Positions 1 through 13,369 of a DNA stretch of 64,000 nt are shown here, piece after piece (the first letter of the stretch is position 1; every line of letters starts with the position of its first letter). The notes below the pieces were generated by a model. That model did not search any database. It saw only the letters and a list, made by a program, of their open reading frames with translations, and was not told where the DNA came from. Made by a program: the position numbers and the translations under genes. Source of the DNA: Rostratula benghalensis (taxonomy: Eukaryota > Chordata > Aves > Charadriiformes > Rostratulidae); assembly GCA_013399305.1 (NCBI GenBank), contig VXAI01000182.1, positions 62,001 through 126,000 of the forward strand, read 5' to 3'.

Positions 1-787
1 AGGAAGGAAAACAAACTGATGAATGAGAATGTTTAGAATGTGTTTATCTAAGCATTTGGCAAAGTCAAAATCAGATCATAAGATAAAGAAAATGGAGAAA
101 GATGTTCCTGAAACTGTACAAACCATTTATGCCCACTATACTTAGTAGGGAAAAAATTCTCCAACTCTTTCCTTACTTGTAAGCAGATGCAGTAATTCTT
201 CTAATTGCATCTAGATCTTAACTCTTACAACACCTCTCTTGTTCTTTATTCATAGTAACATCTGCACATTATTGACTGACTTGTTTTTCATCTTCAGTTT
301 TAAAGCATTTTGTCAAACTACTATACTGTAGATCCCAAACTGAATCACGCAGTTAGGTAGCTTGTGACCTGTTACATGAGTGGCAGAATTAGGGGTATAA
401 CCACAACAGTCTAACTTGGGTAGATCGGTTGTTTCCTCAAGTAAAGGCTCTAATGAGCTCCTAAAGTCTGACCTCTAGTATCTTTTAACCTGCTTCAGGA
501 GGTAACATCTGGTTGTGGGGATAAAGAAAAAAAGATGATTATCAAGATTCAGCTCATCTTCCAATTACTCCTCTTAATTTTCCCTAATTTTTCTTAAAAC
601 TTCCTTAATTTTACCATCCTCTTCTTTGGTCTTGGCTGTGGTGTCATTCTCATGTGTGGTATTAGCACAGCAAAAGCCAAGCCCTAAGGATGGCTGCTTT
701 GATGATCCTCTCTCCTTGCTCATCCACTAGACTGCACCAAGTCTGTCAATTTGGGTAGGTGGGATAAAAGTTGCCATCAGGTGTGTC

Positions 788-803
788 TATATATATATAT
801 ATT
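788..803. repeat. (TA)n microsatellite
   Basis: About seven uninterrupted TA dinucleotides lie inside otherwise non-repetitive AT-rich sequence. It is short and probably neutral. Length variation between individuals would be expected. Confidence 0.85.
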
Positions 804-1843
804 CAGAACACAGCACAGAGATTATTTAAGAAACTTTTCTAGCTTTGAATTCAAAACTGTCATTTTATTTCTCTAGCAGACAATATAATTATTCCAGAAG
901 AGTTAGGAAGCATAGAAATCCTTTACACAATGAATGCCTATGTTAAAAAATAATAAGAATTTGCAGAATGTATAAAACATGAGAAAGGTTTATACACAGA
1001 AATTGTGATTGAATACATTAAAATCAAAAGCAGGCAGAGAATGAATTAATTTGTTTCAAATGATAGTATATAGTTTAGTCAAGTTCTGTAATTTAATTTC
1101 AGTGAGCACTGTACTTCCTAATTATCTGCATACTAGCAAATCCATAAATAAAACATGAATTTTCTTTCTTGTATACCAAGTGTTCATGCACCAAAAAAAA
1201 TCCCTTAAACCCATCATTTTGGTAATGTCGATGTAAATAAGCCATCTATAAAACAGTGGTAGCAGGCAATAATGACTTTATGGGAACAAAAACATTCTCA
1301 TGAAGTTTTAAAGCAACTGATGACAAGCAATAAATTGTTACAGTTCCCCTGTAAAGATCACTCAGTTCATGCATAAAAATTTGAGGTACACGGAGATGTG
1401 CCTTCTTACAAGGCAAGTATTGTATTTAAAATTTTTGGTAGACTTGGCTGTGATATTTACTGGGACAAAGTGGGTATTTCTCACAAATATTCCTCATTTT
1501 GTAGCTGAGCCACAAAGCCTAGAGCTTAGACAACACATGTCGAAGAACCAGGAATATCCATCTGGGCACGTACAAACCAATGGAGAGGGGTTGGTCTAAC
1601 GTAAAAGAATCTGTTCACCTCTTCTGGTAACATTGCAGTAAGAATTAGAACCTGCTTTGATTTCTAGGTGTTGTCCTGTAGGAGTTTCATGCTGGAAACA
1701 GCAGGAAGTCTATTTAGGGAAAAGCAAGCTGTTCTTGGCTTTCTTGAGTCCCACAGGCGAATTTTAAAGCTGTTGGAGGTCCAGGGGTCTAGAAACTGCC
1801 AGAAAGCATGACCAGGGAAGTGGCTGATTCACTGGAAATAGAG

Positions 1844-1869
1844 NNNNNNNNNNNNNNNNNNNNNNNNNN
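1844..1869. other. Assembly gap (26 N)
   Basis: Twenty-six consecutive undetermined bases break the sequence. Nothing can be called across them, and the true length of the missing segment may differ from the number of Ns. The flanks are ordinary unique sequence and no repeat is visible at either edge that would explain the gap. Confidence 0.99.
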
Positions 1870-4833
1870 TTCATTCTTAATAACAGTCAGGAAATAAACA
1901 ACGTGGTAAAGAGAAGTCAGGCAAATGGGGAAAAACAAACCCTGAAATAAAAAGAATATTGACTTAAATCAGTATAAATCACATAAACTTGACTGACTAT
2001 CTACATAGAAAGAGTTTATTTCTAGGGTACTCAAGCTTCAAGGTTTCCACATAGTCAGATCTATAATGGGAAGTGAAGTCTTTATCCCATACCACTATAT
2101 TATTTTAATAAGATCTCCTTACTTCTCAAACCTTATTTCATGACAGTTCCTATCTAGATCAGGGTAAGAGCCACGAACATTTTCTTTCAGCTACTGTACT
2201 GAACAGATTGGGACAGGGATTTCTTTTATTTCCCTGGCTGTTCAGCACTGGCACAACCAGGTCCCAGCCAATGTGCAGAACACCTGTGTCTTATGAAAAT
2301 TGTGCTCTACTGGCATGGATAGATCTTGCACTTCATTAATTTAGCCCAGAAAGCCAGCCTTACTGAAATAAGAAACCCTAAAGTATCATCTAAATCTTAG
2401 AAGTGTTCCAGTTTGCTATAAAAACAGTAAATGCAACTATAATGGTGCTGGGGTCTGACTTTGGCAGCCTTTCCCAATACTAGAGAATCTTTTCCCACAC
2501 TACATAAGCGTCTGCAAGATGTTAACAAACTAGACTGTGACAGGATGTGTCTTTAACAATGGCTGTTCATCCCGATGATGTGGTCAGCTAAGGAACCTGA
2601 CTGAAAATGGGCTTGCTTCCTCCTCTAGAAAATGAAATAACACTGAGGGGACTGAAGATAACTTTTGTTCTGCTGTTGCACTCTGGTGTGTAGTATTCCA
2701 CTCCAGTTATACTACAGATCATTGTGATTAAATCAGTCAGCAGTAGCTCAAAGCCACCACTGGTGATCTTTCTGCCCTGATAAGCAAAGATCTCCAAGTA
2801 TACAGGCTTTGAGAGAAAAAAAACTCGCCTTGGGTCACTTGGTTTGCTAGCAAGGACATTGCAGTATTTTTAACAATATGTTTTACTTTGAGAGGTTAGT
2901 GACTTTTGCCTGGATATTTTTTTTATTCTAAATATAACATTTACCTAATGTTTAGACAAATCCAAAACGTCAGTCCCCTTTACGCAGCATTTTAAGTAAG
3001 GATTTTCTTAGTGCGTTCTGAATGCCCTGCAATTTGCATGGAAGAACCAGAATCAAAGTTAAGCAATATTTTTATTTTTTTTTACAGCTCAGAGAAATAA
3101 GAACAGAATTACAAAGGAGTGCCCTTTGAGACATCTGTTTTTTAGGTGGATTCTCATAAAAGACTGTCTATCTGTATTGTGGGCTAATGGCTCTCAGGAG
3201 ACAGAGGGCACAACACTGAGCTGTTTGTGGTTTGTTGTGTGAACTGTGTGGCTTTGGTGATGTGTCTAGAGACATTAGGCACAATTCAGTACCCCTCCAA
3301 CAAAAAAGATGTAGATTGGGTGGGGAATTCTGTTACTGCAATTAAAGTAGGTCTCAGTGTGAATCATACCCAAGCACTCAAAATTGCCTGAATGGATTAT
3401 TTTTTTATCATCTTCTCTGAAGTGCTGCTCAGATAGGGTGTAGTATCTCTCCCTGTTTGACCCAAGCAAGTCTAAGTGCTCTGCAATGAACTGTGCTGCT
3501 TTCTCTGAAAACCTGATACTAGTATAGCCCTACAACAGTTCAGCTCACTGAATAGTTAGGAGCAGATAACTTTCTTCAATTACTTTTATTTGCTTTGTTT
3601 CACAGGGAAAAAAAAGAATTCTTTTTCAATGTATTTACTTTGAAATTACTGCATAATTTTAGCAAGAGCTTTGCATGTTCTATTTGTGAATGACTAGTTC
3701 ACTGTGCATATTTAGAACTCAAAACTGAAGCAGCTTTGCCTGCAGATGTAGAATTTGGTTGTGTACAGGACATTTCACATCTACGGGGCTTTGCTTTCTG
3801 ATTCTACACTCTTTCATTACTCTCCACTTCTAGCACAAATGTCAATGTGGGGCATACATTGAGCTGAAATTTCAGGAGTAACCTCCAAAATCACTGCTCT
3901 GTTTTTGCACACTCAGATGAGAATTTTTTCATGGTGTATGTCATAATCATCAGATTATTGTTTAGATGGATACGCAGCATTACAAGGTGGTACTCTCACC
4001 CAACAGATTTCACTCGTGAACAGCGGATGAAAGGCAGCTACAGCACAAGAAATAGAGATCAGTGTACTTTAGTAGCCTTAAAGGTGTGTTTTCCTTAGAA
4101 CAAAGAGGAAGGACCATGGGGTCTTTCTGTAACGTGCTTCTATACCTGTTGTCATTCACACATCCTGAACCACGTATGCCTCCTGTGCAACTTTTAATAA
4201 TATGTCAATGTGGGATTACAGAGCCAGTGAACTGGCACTGCCTTCATAGTTGGGTCACAATGAGGAGACACCCTGCAAAGGATTAGCAGAAGCTCCAGCC
4301 TCTGCACTTGATGAAAATCAGGGACATTATTTTTAAGAGGAAGAAAATTAAGCCCTAAGAGCCATTGACCTTTAGATCTTGGCCATAGTCAGCAAGATGG
4401 AGTTTCTATAGGGGTCTGTGAAGGTGGTACCACACAGAGAGGGTCAGTGCATGAACATGGTCTTGACAACCATCATCCCTTTGCATCGGGAAGCTTGATG
4501 TTACAGTCCCTGAATGACTTATGGGTCTCACTGTACAATCTCGGGGTGATGTTCCTTGAACTTCTGTGCCTTGTGGAACCCAGTGTTTCTTGGTTTGCAG
4601 TTAAGAAGTGCCTCCTTGTTGCAGTTCCATAAACATGGATAAATAAGTTGTTTTTCTATTTCACGTTGGAGGCCACTTTTGCAGCATTAGAAATGGTTAA
4701 AAAGATTCTCCAATGTTGCAAAGTCTTTTCACTATGTTAGTACACAACATACTGTATTCTTTAGCATCTGGCTTTTTTAGGCTGTCAAGTTTCAGTACTG
4801 GAATTTCAGTGAACAATAAAGGCACCACTATCC

Positions 4834-4846
4834 ATATATATATATT
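4834..4846. repeat. (AT)n microsatellite
   Basis: This is a short run of about six AT dinucleotides in AT-rich flanking DNA with no associated feature. Confidence 0.75.
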
Positions 4847-5673
4847 ACTTCCTCCAAATTTTGTACCAGACACAACATTTTGATCTGGTTAAGTGCTCTT
4901 CCATCTAGAGAGATTTGCAGCAATGCTTTAAAACAAAACGTCAATTAGCTGTCAGTCATATAGCTCTATTTTCTTGGTTTGTATGGTCTTTTGATAGCCT
5001 TCACTTCTTGTTTCACTGTGAGGACTTCTTTAGCTCAAAGACATTAACCCCAGGGTAATAATGATAATGTTCTTAACACTTCCAAGCACCAGATTTTCTA
5101 GTCTTCCTTCAGTATAATTGGGTCTTAGACTAGAAATGTTTCCCATTTAATTTATCTTGAGAATGACTTCCTGAAGCAGAATCTTGAAGAAACAAAAATG
5201 AACAGGGTGAATATATCTGATTGAATGAGATAATCAGTGTGGACAATACATATTCACAATCCATTGTTAACACCACCAGATTATTTTCTGTCATAATCTG
5301 TGATGTAAGCACCATGATTCTCCAAAATTTCAAGATAAGAGTCAAAACCTAGTCTCTACAAACTGATTAAAAAGCTTTTAACATGTGGCCTTCAAATGTA
5401 AATGCTTTTATCTGCAGATGGATGTCTTTATGAGTTTACCAGCTACACTTAGACTCAGAGGCACCTCTACAATGTTGAACCCATTGTGGCAGTGTTTGGA
5501 TAATGCATCTTATGTTGCAGTTTGACTATTCCTGGTTTACATCTTAAGATGGTTTGATAAGTGTGCAAATGTGCGCAAAAAGAACACTGAGTGGGATCTT
5601 TGCTGGTACTGGCTCTGTCTCATTTGGTGGGTCTGTTTCAAGAACACAATGTATTGCTGCTTTTGTTTGTTTT

Positions 5674-5972
5674 CACAGAATCACAGAATATCAGGGATTG
5701 AAAGGGACCTTGAAAGATCATCTAGTCCAATCCCCCTGCCAGAGCAGGAACACCTAGATCAAGTCACACAGGCACATGTCCAGGTGGGTTTTGAATACCT
5801 TCAGAGAAGGAGACTCCACAACCTCTCTGGGCAGCCCATTCTGGTGTTCCATCACCCTCACTGTGAAATTTTTTCTCATATTTAAGTGGAACCTCCTATG
5901 TTCTAGCTTGCACCCATTGCCCCTTGTCCTATCGTTGACCATCACTGAGAAGAGCCTGGCTCCATCATTCTG
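5674..5972 (-). mobile_element. CR1 LINE fragment, 3' end, 5'-truncated
   Basis: This is a non-LTR retrotransposon remnant of the CR1 family, the dominant LINE of birds and other sauropsids, lying on the minus strand. The 3' terminus is marked at 5674-5689 by two copies of CACAGAAT, the complement of the CR1 terminal octamer. It is followed by the conserved CR1 3' region: the sequence around 5690-5745, and then the part encoding the protein tail. The copy is about 300 bp long and 5'-truncated near 5972, as is usual when reverse transcription stops early. CR1 insertions typically lack target-site duplications and none is evident. The family assignment is secure; the subfamily was not determined. 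Confidence 0.95.
5754..5945 (-). pseudogene. Remnant of CR1 ORF2 C-terminus
   Basis: Read on the minus strand, this part of the CR1 copy keeps an open frame of about 63 codons containing the CR1 tail motifs DRTRGNG and [11 protein letters not shown]. These lie downstream of the reverse-transcriptase domain in the CR1 ORF2 protein. Everything upstream (endonuclease, RT catalytic core) is absent through 5' truncation, so the fragment cannot encode an active enzyme. Its open frame is residual and should not be annotated as a host gene. Confidence 0.85.
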
Positions 5973-7482
5973 AGAATTCCCCTAGAAAAATGCTCTAAGA
6001 TACTTAGAGGGGAAAATGGCATTTCCCTGAAAAAATAAAATCTGAGCAGAGAGAAGGTACGTTACTTATTTTGCTGCTTTCTAGGACCTATGTTCTTAAA
6101 CTGGAAAGAAAGTGAATTCTTTTACCCATTCTTTGCTTTTCTTGGAATAAGGAGCCAGTGGCTGTGCCCAGCTGGGTGGGCAGCTGAAAGCACTGCAAGG
6201 GGGGTGAGTTCTTTCTCTGCACCCTTAGATCTGGGAAGCAGCAGGTTGAGCTAATTTGGTGGAGCTTCCTGCACAGCCCAGGCTGCCCCAGGTGAGACTA
6301 TAGGAGTTCTGTGGAAAAGTTTTTCGTTTTTATCCAGTTGAGAAGCTGCAGCGAGGTTGTAGAATCCTGATCGATTCTACAACCGTTCCTGTGGACCGGT
6401 TCCAGGTACAGAACACCTCTATGGATCTTATAGAGATGGCTAGAGGGGAAATACCTGACTGTCTTTTCACAGTTAATGTTTTTTTGCATTGGAATGTATT
6501 TGGCTTTTCACTGAGATATTTCAGCTTTTTGAGGGTTTTGGGTAGTAATGGAAATGTTGGTCCTTGAATGAGCAAGATATACGAGGAGTATAAATTACCT
6601 TAGAAAAATACAGTTTAAAATGTTTTCCTTGCTGTAGACATGAAATTTTTCTTGAACAAATGAGAGCTGCTCAGAAGTACAGTCATTTAATTAAATATAG
6701 CTAAGGATTGGAAACCAATTAATTTCTGGAGAAATGGAACTGTAAAGTATTTTTCATTAATTGCAATGTCATTAACTTACCATGCTACTGCACCAACTGA
6801 ATGCAGAATTTAAGTAAATTCAAATCCGTTTTGTCAGATTCAAGGCTCTTTCAAATGGATTAGGAAAGAATGAAGTGTTATAATGAGATGACAAGTATAA
6901 GGCTTAAAATCTTTTAAGTGCACAATTTGCACGTCAAATAGATGGATGTTCACAGAATCAATTTATTTCTGAGACCTTTGATCAAAAATTTGAGGGGAGC
7001 CACAAAGAGTGATTCTCTGCAAAATGTTTGGTGTTTTCTAATGAGAACTGGTGCCATTTGGGTATGTAGATGAAAGCACATCTAATCTTTTTCTTTTTTA
7101 CTCCTCCTCCTTAATAATACCTCTGGATCCAGAAATTAAGCACAGCAGGAAGAAAGACCCTGTGCAGCACATCGCTGCACTAATAAAGCAGCCTGTCTAA
7201 CACCTGAAGTAAGTTGGTAATTCTCATACAGAAAGTCACTTGCATATGTTGGAATGGGATGAGAAGGCAGCTCTGTTAATTTTCACAAAAAATTGACGAG
7301 TAAAGATTTGGAACTGTGCCCATGAAGGCTGGAATAACTTCCAAAGCCTGGGATAAAAACAGCTCCAAGCAATTTGACTTTGCTGCACAAGGAAAGATCA
7401 CGATAGCAGATCCTTCATTAGGGTTAACAGAAAGAATCAGAAAAAGGAGCCAAGATTTCACTTGCTCCTTCCCCTTTCCCAG

Positions 7483-7506
7483 GTGATGCAGAAAAATCAT
7501 AAGGAG
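7483..7506 (+). other. Candidate 24-bp microexon (unconfirmed)
   Basis: A strong acceptor (a pyrimidine tract ending in CCCTTTCCCAG) immediately precedes 24 bases, which are followed by the strong donor GAG|GTGAGT. The segment is a multiple of three and reads VMQKNHKE in the frame starting at its first base. Microexons of 3-27 nt that preserve frame are typical of neuronal genes, which fits the form but proves nothing. No flanking exon of the same gene was recognised, and pairs this good also occur by chance in a window this size. Confidence 0.12.
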
Positions 7507-10383
7507 GTGAGTGAAGCAGAGAAAATAATGGAGCGAGGAGCAAATGTTCCTGTGTGCCAAAGTGCCCTCCCCCTTTAAGATCAGAGCTGAGAAGCATAAC
7601 CCTGAGAAGGTCTCACAGCAGAAGACATCAGCATTTCAACTCTAAGTTAAACATAATCACAGCCTGCACAGCAGAAAGCACTCTTGGATGGACAGGAGTG
7701 GTGTTTTATTGTGTCAAAATATTTCCTCCTTGTTCTCACACTAGCATGCAATTCACTTTTCAGAAAACCATTCCCTTGACAAAATGGGGATAGAGGGATT
7801 ATTTTTTTTCCTGTCACCTTTGCAGGGGAACTCTATGCCCTGATTCATCCTTACATCTGGGACACTTTTTATGGCCCTCTGCACTGCCTTGTACAGAGCT
7901 GTAGCCACCTGCTGACGTGCTGGAAAGTCCCCTGTGACTGTTCCTGTTGATGTGATGGTTTGTCCCTTAGTGCATCATTCAACCCTTCTACCAGAGCCTG
8001 TCCCGATACAGACAGAGTGTTCCAGAAAGAGTGTTTTCTTCAGTTTATTGCCACTACAATTGATATTTGAGGATGAGGACATTCTCTGCATGTCTGGAAA
8101 CACACAAGGATTTGTCATGATAGGATTGCAGAGATTTTTTTTTGTCTTTGTAATAAAACGGAGACACTGAAATAAAATAGAGCCTTTATATTTGGTAGTA
8201 CTTCATGTTAATATTGCTGACATTTTACTCCCTCTTTTCCAGGAAGCTGTTAGCTTTTATTATTCCTTTAATTGCATCAGATTATCTGTAATACCTACTG
8301 CCGCAAACTACATGGCCTCAGAAGTTTTACAAGTTGTACTAACATAGGAAAGTTAAGATAAATTAATGCAGGACAAATCTTGGAACAAAACCACTTGACC
8401 CCTACTAAAATTTGCTAACACCATTTGGAGTTGTGCTTAACGTTTGAAATTACTGTATCATTTTAAATGACATGGTGAAGTAGTATAGTTGCTTTAAGAC
8501 GTTTTTAAAAATGAGGGTAACCAGGCCATTAGCTGCAAAGCCATGAATCCCAGGAGAACATAGTTGTTCTTTCATATTAAATTAAAAGGCATTAATCTTT
8601 TCCAATGCAGTATCCCAGTTACAAATTCTTCCTCTGTACAACTTACAACTAGAAAAGCTTCTCAGTCCCAGGCTTGTCAAAACACAAAAATAGGGGAAAA
8701 ATAAACAAGGCTGTACTGCATGTCAGGAAGAAAAGGGATGGGACACATTTCTAGTTCAACCAGTAAATCCTTCTCTACAGGGTATGATGTGCTCCTAAAA
8801 ACTGGGCAATATCTCAGTCTTCCAGTGACAGAGGTCAGGTTGTTCCTTGCATAACCAAAACTGTTCCTTGCGTATGGGGATGGATGGGCATCATGCTATG
8901 TCTTTGAGGCAATATCTGTAGATAGGATACAGATTTGGAAAACTTTCTTGTGCCTCCTCTTACAGGGCCTGGTATAAAAACGGATTGTATAAACAGATCA
9001 GATTGGTCCAGGTCTGAATATGCAGGCAGATACCCTGGGCTAATTCTCCTCGTTGTTCAACTTAGCTTTCCATCAGGTTTGTGGTACTTCATATTCATCC
9101 TTCTCTGTAAATTATCATCTTGTTCAGAGCAGATTATTGCTCTTGGGAATCTAAGGCAAAAACCCCAATAGATATGGCTTAGTTGTCCGTCAAGTTTTGC
9201 CTCATCTTTCTCTTCTATGTTTCCCATTTTGATTTTTATCTGGACTTTCCATGTTTGACAATGCTAAAACAAAAGAAAGGAAAGGTTTACAGTGTGCTTG
9301 TTTGTAGAATGAGTATGCACTAAATTTAGCTTAATGTTTTTCTGCATGATACCCCTTGTCTTTTGTTGATATAGCATCTAGCCTGAAATTTAGTACAGCA
9401 GTAATGATTGCATTGCAGCCTGGGGCACAGTACTGAGGAAACAACAAACTGCAGTGCTGAATCAAGCCAATTCCTTCATATTTGAGAGCAGCTATTTGGG
9501 TATTTGTTATCATTAAATGAACTTCAGAGAATTGGTGAAGATAAGCGGAGACAAACTTTGTGGATCTCCTTGTATTTCATGTGAAAGGAGGATTCATCTC
9601 ACCTTAGCTGTGTACAGAGTGAGACTGTAGTATCCATCCAGTTCTGCTAATATTTAGCATAAAATGGAGACACCTAAATTTAGACATCTCCATGTAGTTC
9701 TGTACATATGAGCAAGATGTCTAAATTCTTATTTTAGCCTATGGATGAAATTTTGCCAATGCAGAAACCTCCCATGAAGGTGGAGATATGGGAGCTCTTC
9801 TACCCACCCCAAAGAACATGGGGACACACCCATCTCCAAGGATTGACGTGAATCTTCCCTCTTTTAGCCTGTGGGGAGAGCTGACAGCAGTTGTGTTCTG
9901 AAATGGCTAAATATGTTAAGCTAAATACAATATGTGGTAAGTTAATGAGCGCTAATCAAGGTTGCAATCACTGAGATTCATCTTTTCAAGAGGGGGTTAA
10001 GTCTGAGGGAAAGCAAGCTGCATATGGCTGATAACTGCATGAGATTGTTCTAGGTGATTTAATGGGTCATTTTTATTGTTCATGCTCTATGCAAGTTCAG
10101 TAAGACTTGCTAGTGTGAAATTCAAGGAAAGATCGGGGTGTCAACAAATATCTGAAACTGAATCTAAATACCATTGAATTCACCAAATGTATGAAATACT
10201 CAGAATCAGGGGATATGGGAGCCTGATGGCTCAGAGAAATGTATAAAAAGAGAGAACCTCTTTTTCTCCTTCTCAGACATAAACTTGCATTAGTTACATA
10301 CTGTGAACATAAATATTTGTGGACAGCAAAGTATTATTTCCAAGGATCTGTTGGGAGAGGCAAGAAACTTGTAAGGTGTAGGC

Positions 10384-10402
10384 TTTTTTTTTTTTTTTTT
10401 TT
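10384..10402. repeat. T19 homopolymer
   Basis: A run of 19 T. No retroposed body is recognisable beside it, so it may be slippage-expanded or an old poly(A) tail of a minus-strand insertion. Confidence 0.9.
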
Positions 10403-12209
10403 AAAGGTAAAACATCCAACAGTGATTTACATGCGTTGGGACAGTGCATAAGAGAAGGCAGCAAAAATTGATAGGTCTGCTGCTCAGATGCTTCAGCAGC
10501 AAAAGAAATAGGGAAGTGGATGATGATGATGGGGTCAGAGAGAATTATGGAAATGTAGTATTGTAGGGAAAGAAAAGAAGGTGAAAGCAGTATAACATCT
10601 GACTGGGGTTTTATTGGACATAGTATTTATCTTGCACTGCAGGAGCTACACACAGTTCTTTTTATATTTATTTCATATGCATGGAATCTGAAAGAAGAAA
10701 AATCTTTTTCTTGTTTAAAGAGCTTGTACAAGACCACTTTTATTGCTCAGACCTAATATCTCAGTTCAGCTCTTTGTCAATACAAATAATTCTAGATGTT
10801 CATTTTGGAGAAACTATGAAATGCTACCTCTCTGAAATCAAATATATTCAGTAAAACATAATTGCTAATCTTTTCTATGACTATCACACCTGGTTGGGTA
10901 TTTTTCTGAAATGTATTTTGGTGAAAAATGTTGATTTATCCATATTTGAAATTACATTCATCAAAAGAAAGGATTGGTTTTCACAATTTTCTTCACTCTT
11001 AATTTCTATAAAACTTTGTTTAAATACTCGAAGATTTTCTTAAATGGGGAAATTTGGTTTTCAATTTTTGAATCAACTTTAATTTCAAAATGTAAGCTAT
11101 TTTTAAGGAAATATGTATTAAAAATTAAGAGGTATAGAAATCAAAATGAAAGCTTGACCTGAATCTAATTTTCTGTTCAAATTTTCAGTTTACAACTGCT
11201 TTTTTACCATTTTTCTGCTTAAAAAATTGCATGAAGCATGAGGGAAGCAGTTCTGAATGTGTAAAACCACATGCTTTAAAGAGGGAAGACTCCTATATAG
11301 ACTCCTTGGATGTGACAAGCTTAGAATAGATGAGTTTTTCATCAGAATAGGTAATATTTTGACGTACCTCTTACTTTTCTGCTTGTTTCTAAGCCATTAG
11401 AACAACTCAATTTTTTTACTTTTTTTTTTTTATATCCAGGAAGCTGAAGAGTTGGTTTTCTTTTTGGTTGTTTATTTGTTTTAGCAGTTGCTTAACCTTT
11501 CTACTGGCCCTTTGTTTTTTGGATCTTTAGGCAAGCAAGAAAAGCCCAAAACATTGTGATGCTCACCACAGAAATGCAGACACAAACCTCGCTCTCCTCC
11601 TCTGCTGTTAAGACTGTTTAAACAGATAAATGTTTCCATGGAGAAAAAGTTCTGAAGTGCTGTGAATTTTCCAGATTTCTTTTCATTTCCAGTAGGTCAT
11701 CCGTGCACCTTGATGACTTGGGGAGAGCATCTGACAGCATTGCCCAGACGGCCTGGCTGCATCCACAGGTATCGGAAGGGAGCAGCTGCTGGAGCTGGCA
11801 CAAATCACAGAGCTGCTTCATTTCCCTTCACAGACTCTTGCTTGACTCATTTTTGGTTATGTACCTTGGCTTCCTGTCCTTGGCTCTCTTCAGGCAGCTG
11901 AAGTTTCATGATAAAGGCAACAAAATGCCCCTACTAGGCTCCAAATTGTATGCTCCTGACCAAAGAGGCACCAGTGTTATCATTCAGACACCAGTCGCTG
12001 CCTCAAGTCTTCTGACTTGGCCTTTTAGTGGATTTCAACCCTTGCCACTTTGGCAGGCCCACGATGATGTGCGTTATTGTAGGCACTATTTAGACAGATT
12101 CTGCTGGTTCAGAAGCAATTAGTGGAAAAAGATTGCCAGGGACCTGTCTTGTGGATGCTTCTGTATAAAGATACAGCTCACATCGAGCATGATGCTTTCT
12201 CAAAGATTG

Positions 12210-12270
12210 CTGTTTCCTTTTCTCATCTGAAGTGTGGTCTCTTTGCAAGTGGAATCATGACTTTATTTTT
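12210..12270 (+). repeat. Direct repeat copy 1 (61 bp, partner at 13309-13369)
   Basis: This 61-bp segment recurs 1,099 bp downstream with 60 of 61 bases identical. Similarity stops abruptly at both ends, so it is a discrete duplicated block and not part of a longer degenerate repeat. The single difference is TG here against CG in the other copy (12235 versus 13334), consistent with CpG decay in this copy. In the plus frame both copies can be read as FSHLKCGLFASGIMTLF and the substitution is silent, but neither ORF resembles a known protein. Confidence 0.9.
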
Positions 12271-13308
12271 GGTTAAAGCTGGCTTTGTGTTGAAACTGAA
12301 CATTTTCTAATCAAGACCTACCTAGTGGTTAAACAATTATTTAGATGGCACAATGCTTTCCCCTACTATTACAGATAATTTTGTTACTATGGGTAGAAAC
12401 AGCGGCTTTAACACTTAACACTGGCTCCTGGAGAATTTTGGTCATTCTAGTTGGATACAGTTGACAAGCAGATCTCCAGTTAAAAGTTCTGTGACAGTAA
12501 AAATTTTTACAAAGTCCTCACTCCTCCAGTGCTTCCCTGCCTGGATACTTTGATTTCCTGGTCTGTAAGAATCATATGCATTATATCACAATTACAGATC
12601 AGACACCCAAATGTAGTCTTTGCCTGACTTTTGGATATGATGGCTATCTACCATTAAATACAGAAGTCTACATTGATACCTATTAAAAAATAATTCATAC
12701 TTCTTACAAGAAGGAAATCTATCTGGCTAAAAGTACAAATCAAGTCCAAACAAAAGTTATTTGGGGCTTCATGTTATCTGCTTGTAGGATTACACCGTGA
12801 AAATCTAAAGTAATGAGACAACAACTTGGTCATTTTCCAGAGCTTTCAGTTGTACAATAAGCAGGTTGATAATGGGTACACCAATGGCTGCTGCCATAAT
12901 AAATTCACTTGTATCAAAGCTCACTTTTGTGGGAATAAAAAGAGTGGAGCAATAATACTGATAAATGATAGAAATACACATGCTTATGGAGTTTTCCCTT
13001 GGTAGATGTCCATGCTCTCAAAAGGAGGAGACTATTAACCATTATCCTTATTTTCTGCAGGTAGAGACAGGGCATGCTGACGCTGCAATCACTGTGCCTA
13101 GCTAAGCTTGTCTCACATGAACCTGTCCTGAGGGTAAATACAGCAAATCGTTAGGTCACACGTGTCTCTGCAACAGGACTGTTGCCAGCAGCTGAGCTAC
13201 AGACAGCTGAAGCTAATCCTGTGTTTGGATAACTCTGTGCTACGTTGCAACCAGCGGAACGATGGAATCATGCAAAGCTGAGTTGTGGAGCAGAAGATGC
13301 CCAGCATC

Positions 13309-13369
13309 CTGTTTCCTTTTCTCATCTGAAGTGCGGTCTCTTTGCAAGTGGAATCATGACTTTATTTTT
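13309..13369 (+). repeat. Direct repeat copy 2 (61 bp, partner at 12210-12270)
   Basis: Second copy of the 61-bp block, keeping the CpG that is TpG in the first copy, which makes it the likelier source or the less decayed copy. Its complement forms the last roughly 15 codons of an 87-codon minus-strand open frame (13322-13585). No target-site duplication, poly(A) or terminal inverted repeat was seen at its edges, so the mechanism of duplication is unknown. Confidence 0.9.

Larger units (their letters stand above)
1..5673. other. Unique AT-rich DNA, no gene recognised
   Basis: This stretch is AT-rich and CpG-poor, with stops scattered in all six frames. The longest open frames are about 60-76 codons and look like chance. 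It holds two short AT microsatellites, several short A or T runs and an assembly gap, listed separately. I saw no splice-site pair, promoter-like CpG cluster or RNA gene here that I would defend. It is compatible with intergenic or intronic DNA. Confidence 0.6.

Noticed and set aside
5571..5973. Overlapping plus-strand ORFs of 65-104 codons
   Set aside because: They run through the minus-strand CR1 fragment in the wrong orientation; the openness reflects the antisense of CR1 coding sequence.
11703..12122. 139-codon plus-strand ORF
   Set aside because: Overlapping frames are open on both strands, composition is generic, and no family or splice context is recognisable; chance is the simplest explanation.
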